A stretch of 64,000 nucleotides of DNA. Source: Tubulanus polymorphus (Eukaryota; Nemertea; Palaeonemertea; Tubulaniformes; Tubulanidae). Made by a program: the position numbers and the translations under genes. Below the pieces are notes generated by a model. That model was given only the letters and a program-made list of their open reading frames with translations. It was not told where the DNA came from and searched no databases. The stretch lies in assembly GCF_964204645.1 (NCBI RefSeq), contig NC_134036.1:4638001-4702000 (forward strand), read 5' to 3'. Of the stretch, positions 58,550 to 64,000 are shown piece by piece. Each line of letters starts with the position of its first letter. The first letter of the stretch is position 1.

Positions 58550-60935
58550 CTGGTTAACACGGCTACTCTACGAATATACTCCAGATTTACACACGGCTAC
58601 ACTACGAATCTGATTTCCTATTATTTGTGTTCATTTTGTGGGGGTTTTTGTCGACCTGTCGGCTTCGTCTTACATAGACGGCATAATTGATAGTGATATC
58701 CCGCTTCGTAAAGCTCAACAGCTCTTAATAAACCAACAAGTCCTTCGACAAACGGCTCATTTTTTTATCATGAATATACCCAAACACATTATTAGCTTGT
58801 ATTAAGACGTGAACGGATATTGCTTTTCTGATGTAATCGATCGAAGTACGAGTCTAGGCAGGAATATCTCCGTCTCTATCCTAAGCACTTCTTATCGATG
58901 AGTTCTTAGAAGTGTAAACAAAAAAGTCTCGATTCGTCCGGCAGCGTCTAGAGATTTCCACCCGCGTCGTTTCCATTTTCGTCGATCAAGCCGGTCTGAT
59001 AAACGAGCTCGACCGTCGGATAGACGTCGGCAATCAGTAGGTATCGTCACTGTCGTCTATCGCGAGGTACATAGCCGAGTGACACCGAATTTCGTTAAAG
59101 CAGAATGATGGAACTTCGAACGTTTGCGTCGTCTAGTTCGAGCGTTCGCCAATGTCGTGGTTGAAATGAGTTTACGGTTTCTCGATCTCGAGGGATGGCT
59201 CTACTTGATTGATATGATTTCTATCCCCCCTTATACAAAACCACGAAACCTACCGGGAACGAACGAAGGGGTTTGATTTCGAAATTGGAAATTCAGCTAC
59301 ACATATATAGTTAGTTAGACCGATCGTCGAATTTACATATTCCGTTTTATGAAATCGAACAACAATTCGGAATTGGCCGTTTCTATAATATGCTGAAGTC
59401 GTAGGTCGTTGCTAGCGACAAGGTGTCCGTGGCGACGAAGGTGTTAATAAAGGAGTGGTGTAATGAATTCCTGGATATATCAGTAAGAAATGCAGTTACT
59501 AAGGTCGCTAAATAGCTAAATTACGAACGTATATTAATGCGTCAGATTCCCTCTAGTGTTAAACCTGTTGATTTCATTAGCACGTTCTTGACGAATACGT
59601 CTCAAGACTAATCAGGGTCGGTGAAATGATATATTATTCATTTCGTAGAATTTCGCTTTATCTTTCTTTTTACTCGATTATTTTTTTCTTTTACTCCAAT
59701 TTCAGCATATATATATATCTTTTTATGTTATAGTAGCTTTATGTTTCGTTTCAATTTTATTGCTTAAAAAATGCCGACTTAAGCACAGAAATTTTTTCTC
59801 TTTTTTTTTGATTCAACTAAAATGTGTTTTGACGTATAAAATCGAACTAGATTGAGAATGACGAAAAGTGCGAATAATCGAGAAAAAACGAAAAAGCTCG
59901 TACGATTGCATTTCTTAAAAAGCCGCAGCAATCGTGGTTGATTCATATCGAGATCAACTAGAATTATTGTCTGCAAATAGTAGATGAATTGGTTATTAGT
60001 AGATAAATTGGTTATTGATGAAAATGAAATTTAAGTGATGAACAAAGTGAGGCGATCAAAAATATTGCAGAGCCCCAGAGAGTTCCTATATTCAATATAT
60101 GCAATGACAACTTCTAGCTCCTCCGAGTTAGGTATTAACTAAAAATGGTATCGCTTATAACTTATTTATCAATATATAAACCAAATTCATCATGATTGTT
60201 AGGGCAACCCCGAGCCTGGAAAAGATATCGTGATTGTCCAATTGACCGAGTTCTTCTCAACTCAGAGTTCACTTTGACTCACAACAGTGGACCCGGATAA
60301 TGGTATATCGCTAACAAACTATTCGTCGATATGTGAGCACGATTCAGCACAATGTTGATATAGGGCAACACCGAGCCTAAAAACTGCACCAGTAGAAAGG
60401 AGTTTCAGATGAGTCTCGAGAAACTCGTCAACACGACGATTCCTTTATTGCGGTATTCATTCGCGCACAAAAAAGAACCATAACAAGATCGTTATCCAGG
60501 TACCGTACACGTAACGGAATCTGCGAACTAAGAACGAACAAGACGCTGTCTAACATATCAGACAGCGCGCCGGGAGCTAGCCGTGGATAATAGCGTTGGT
60601 ATATCGACGTTCGGTTACAGGCGCTGAAACTAACGATCCGCGAAATGGAAATGTATTTTTCGACGCGGACGAAAAAAAGAAGGCGTCGCGTATCAGCGAC
60701 AGAGCCAACCGGAGTAAACTGATCCCCTCGGTGCGGGAATTGAATTCTAGCCTTGAACAAGATGAAATTTTGGTTCAGTGTCTGTAATCGAATTGTCTAC
60801 ACGTTTAGGATTCTGCGCACGCCTTCGGTGTCGTCGTGCAAAACGAACTGATAGCTATAGATCCGAAAAATATATGCTTGAACTCAGTTAAATTATCGTT
60901 ATCTAGACGGATTCCTTAGGATCATTCGATTATTT
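58550..60935. other. Non-coding stretch, no gene supported
   Basis: Mixed sequence with a T-rich part (59640-59830). A solitary half of the 61-kb MITE family lies near 60250-60297 (CAACTCAGAGTTC ... CAACAGTGGACCCGG). The 110-codon minus-strand frame at 60428-60760 is unrecognised. Confidence 0.35.
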
Positions 60936-60940
60936 TAGTT

Positions 60941-61053
60941 CAGGGTCCAGTTCCACAGTTCTGAGTTAAGATTTGACCCTGGGTAAAAATATTGAAAATG
61001 AACTAACTTTAACTCAAGACTTAACTCTAACTCACAACTGTGGAACTGGGTCC
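60941..61053. mobile_element. MITE with GGGTCCAGTTCCACAGTT ends, copy 1
   Basis: The left end GGGTCCAGTTCCACAGTT, with CTGAGTTAAG following, pairs with the right end CTAACTCACAACTGTGGAAC, TGGGTCC. The total is about 112 bp and the interior is AT-rich. The same element is at 63412-63530. The terminal sequence is also the core of the 42-bp minisatellite. Confidence 0.8.
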
Positions 61054-61394
61054 AGTTTAGTTAAGTTTAGTTTAGTTTGCTAAGTAAGAAAATGTTACCC
61101 ATATATGCTCGGCGACAAGACATTCTGAAGAAATTCACCATGTATGTGTGTAAATACTCGAGGTATTCACCTTTCAGACAGAATGTCCTAGCATGTGTAG
61201 GAATGGCATTAATATCAATATTACATAAACACATATAGATATGTGGCTATAAATTACGTATTCGATTTGAATAATTTCCTCGGCCTCAATTGCCAAGAGG
61301 CGCGTCCTCTTTGAGATAGTAATGGTGACGATTAAAATTACATCTTTGCTATGTTATCTTTAACCAACTTTTGAGCAACTGCAGCCCGTGGATG

Positions 61395-61770
61395 TTAGTT
61401 CAGTTTCAGTTTCAGTTTAGTTTATTCACTCCACAAGTTATAATAACATTGCACAGAGCACAAAAGTAGCGCATAGATTACAGCATATTACAAAAATATA
61501 ATGATATTATTAATAATAATTATATTTATAATAATAACAATTATGATAATAGTAAAAATAATAATAATAGTGATAGCAGTAATATAATACTTATAATAAT
61601 AATAATTATAATTATAATGAAATTTTAATGCAAAAAGTGAGGCGGAATTGTAGTATCGAGATCCGATAATTATACACTATATTAGGTAAATGATTTGATA
61701 CCTTTTTTAATGAATATCGCCAGATTGAGCGAAGTTTTACCTCTCGAACAGAAAAGGTTATGTAAGGTAT
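61395..61770 (-). mobile_element. LINE 3' fragment with (CTGAAA)n tail and ATA-rich tract
   Basis: On the minus strand an ATA/ATT-rich tract (61500-61620) is followed by GTGGAGTGAATAAACTAAAC and tandem CTGAAA at 61399-61420. This is the layout of a LINE 3' UTR and terminal short repeats, and it resembles the ATA tract of 11210-11720. The part further 5' (61640-61770) may be RT C-terminal coding, but it is too eroded to prove. Confidence 0.5.
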
Positions 61771-62435
61771 TTTCATTGGGATGTCGCCAGTAGTAACTAG
61801 GTATAATCATAAATATTAAATAGAAAAAGAGCATTTGAGTGTTGAACGGTTATTTCCTTGTTGATCGGGTCCGACTCGGACGGGGTATACACTATACGTC
61901 TTTATTATTTCAATTCGAATTTTTTTTTGTGGCAAATTAACGACTATAGCGGCGCGCCCGCATCGGTGTATGCCAGTATCGGGTGAAGGAGTGCCGTTCG
62001 AGGGCGAATAAAAAAACATAACTCGTCATAATCCCGGTAGGCTGGTGAACGCTGTCATCTGTGCGTGATTGACGACCGCGCGGCAACGACAAAACTATGA
62101 TCATCATGAATTTTCAAGAAAGGGGATTATTATCGCGTGTTCGATGCGCTCGAGGTGGCGGGGAAGAGCTGGATGATGTTTTCGTCGTTTCAGTCGTCGG
62201 CTTTCATTTGTGTATCGGGGTAACTCTCTGCATATGAGAAAACGCCTCGATTATAGGGCGTAAGCGCCGCAGAGGTGGTTTTAAATTATGTCGGATTCGA
62301 ATTTCAGAATTAGAGAAGATTGTCGAAATGATTTAGTGTATCCTCGATTTCAATCGTATTGGGCGTTTACCGGTTTTTTCTTTTCATTAGGGTTCGTTCG
62401 ACGTTGGATCGAGTTTCACATTTGCGTAGGTATAA
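61771..62435. other. Non-coding stretch, no gene supported
   Basis: CpG-richer sequence with no recognised exon or repeat. The short frames at 61816-62019 and 62288-62515 lack features. Confidence 0.35.
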
Positions 62436-62439
62436 TACC

Positions 62440-62870
62440 GTGCACTCTGAAATCAGTTCCACAGTTTCCCGCTGGATTCAATTTGATTCTAGATCCAGTT
62501 CCACAGTTATGTTGATTTCAGCTCGATCCAGATCCACCGGTCGTGTGGATGTAATTTGTCTCTAGATCCGGTTCTACAGTTTTGACGGTTTAATTTGACT
62601 CCGGACTCAGTTCCACAGCGTCGAAGATTCAATATCGAATCTGGTTCCGCTTCCAGAGTTGTGTGGGTTTTATCTCAACTCCGAATCCAGTTCCACGGTT
62701 GTGTCTGTTAATGCTTTGGATCCAGTTCCGCATTTGTGTCGTTTCGTAATTCGACTCTGAAACCAACACGATAGTTACGTGCGTGCGTTCGATTTCACAC
62801 CGAAGCCGGTTACACGCGCCGCCGTTGTGTCGGTTTAATTTGAATCCGGACCCAGATCACATCATTCGTG
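62440..62870 (+). repeat. 42-bp minisatellite, second large array (about 10 units)
   Basis: Units with CCAGTTCCACAG, TTGTGTGGGTTTAATTTGAC and TCCGGACCCAG are in the same orientation as 37010-37440. They are strongly diverged (CCGCATTTGTG, GATAGTTACGTG variants), so the array is old. Confidence 0.8.
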
Positions 62871-63411
62871 CGCCGGGTCTAATTAAAAAATCTCTCTTTC
62901 CATCTACCTAGCTCCACCGCGTGTCGTCATTTCCATTCGACACCGAACACTCCTCTCGCCGGCTCAGCGCTATTATCATAATCATCGCCCGCGTCCTTGA
63001 GAAATTCAATCAGGCTTTTTCGCCAGGTAATTAAAAGCGACGTCTAGTTATGAGCGAGCGAGAGGAGATACCGGGTGGGGAGGATGCAGAGCGCGCATTG
63101 TTACATCGCAGTTAATTTAAATCCGCACCGAACGACGACGAACGACGAACGGGGAATTGAAATTAAAATCAATTTCGCGGAAGTCGCTACGCGCGCAAGG
63201 CGAGCCGCTTCGAGTCGACGATATATAATACCGTTCAGGTATAAACGAAATTGAAAAATTGGCTTCATTTCCGGTTTGGCCGTAGTAGTTAGTAGCGGAA
63301 TATCGCGCAGTTTCGGGGTCGAGGAGTTCGACTCGGTCGAAACGCTTTGATCGTATTCGCGATTTTATCTAGGATTTTATCACATTTAGGATTTAGCTAG
63401 AAAACCTACAA

Positions 63412-63530
63412 CAGGGATCCAGTTTCACAGTCACGAGTTAGAGTTAACTCTGAGTTAAAATTAGTTCAGTTTCAATGAGTTAACCTAATGAGTCAAATCA
63501 TATAACTCACAACTGTGGAACTGGGTCCCG
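63412..63530. mobile_element. MITE with GGGTCCAGTTCCACAGTT ends, copy 2
   Basis: The left end GGGATCCAGTTTCACAGTC, with ACGAGTTAGAGTTAA following, pairs with the right end ATAACTCACAACTGTGGAAC, TGGGTCCC. It is about 118 bp and has the same organisation as copy 1. Confidence 0.8.
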
Positions 63531-64000
63531 AATAAAAACAGATGTACTGTTTACAGTAGGCTCTTAGTATTTATTTCAATCGGCTGTAGGTAATGCGGGA
63601 TGATCTGACAAACAGTAATTAGTTACTAAAGCTATAAGCGCGTTGACCCAAGGCGATATTGTCTACAATCCTTGGAAAGCTAGAAAATCTAAAAAAAACG
63701 TGTATACAGCCCACACACCAAATAACCAACAATTATGAGTTGAAAAAATTGGACAATATGCAAAACACGGAAAAACGATAGTATTTCAATGTATGATTTG
63801 GCCATGCTGTGTGTCAACTGGCACTATAGAGTTCATTTCAATTAGTTTTTTTTCTACACGTACAGAACCGAATGGCCATGAGTAATAAATCAATAAAAAT
63901 AGAAAATGAGTAAGATCGAGATTGGATAGAATTCTATCGTCCATCTTTTTTTTTGAAATATTTTTTTACATTTTGCATGTTGCCGCAATGATTCCGCTAT

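Overview
This is a eukaryotic, repeat-rich, gene-poor window. The signs are spliced exons with GT/AG signals, LINE, Penelope-like and tRNA-derived SINE sequences, long minisatellites and a decayed class A GPCR. The transposon mix and the FMRFamide-receptor-like GPCR remnant suggest a marine bilaterian invertebrate, probably a lophotrochozoan; the species cannot be resolved from sequence alone. There is no operon, rRNA cluster or CRISPR. Most open frames are chance ORFs or repeats whose period is a multiple of three.

Region 1 (1-21.7 kb) is a decayed array of paralogous minus-strand gene units. Three copies keep a conserved signal-peptide first exon (2431-2506, 11054-11135, 18747-18840). Each ends in phase 1 at a GT donor. 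A fourth copy (about 16.5-17.47 kb) keeps the donor but has lost the exon, and a fifth contributes only its upstream region (1-1390). The array is interrupted by a full-length but broken LINE (about 3.8-9.2 kb) with an (AT)n tail, a Penelope-like GIY-YIG remnant, three inverted-repeat elements and a GPCR pseudogene.

Region 2 (21.7-35.0 kb) holds three exon-like blocks (23288-24135), a 3.3 kb minisatellite of 51-bp units with higher-order structure, and a degenerate terminal exon. An inverted, better preserved paralog lies at 33393-34417 on the minus strand. There two exons join in matching phase 2 across an intron filled with the same 51-bp repeat, followed by an AATAAA. Between the two copies lie a tRNA-derived SINE, a tRNA-Ser-like sequence, a 39-bp array, a 51-nt palindrome and two polypurine tracts.

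Region 3 (35.0-64 kb) opens with a plus-strand first exon encoding a signal peptide (35233-35302, phase 1 donor). No later exon is convincing, so the rest is read as a long intron and/or intergenic DNA. It carries several diverged minisatellite families (about 42, 60, 92 and 109 bp), each except the 92-bp one in several clusters, plus hairpin MITEs. Short motifs with the layout of a hammerhead ribozyme core (CTGANGA, hairpin, GAAAC) recur across the window, and one pair lies next to the Penelope-like remnant.
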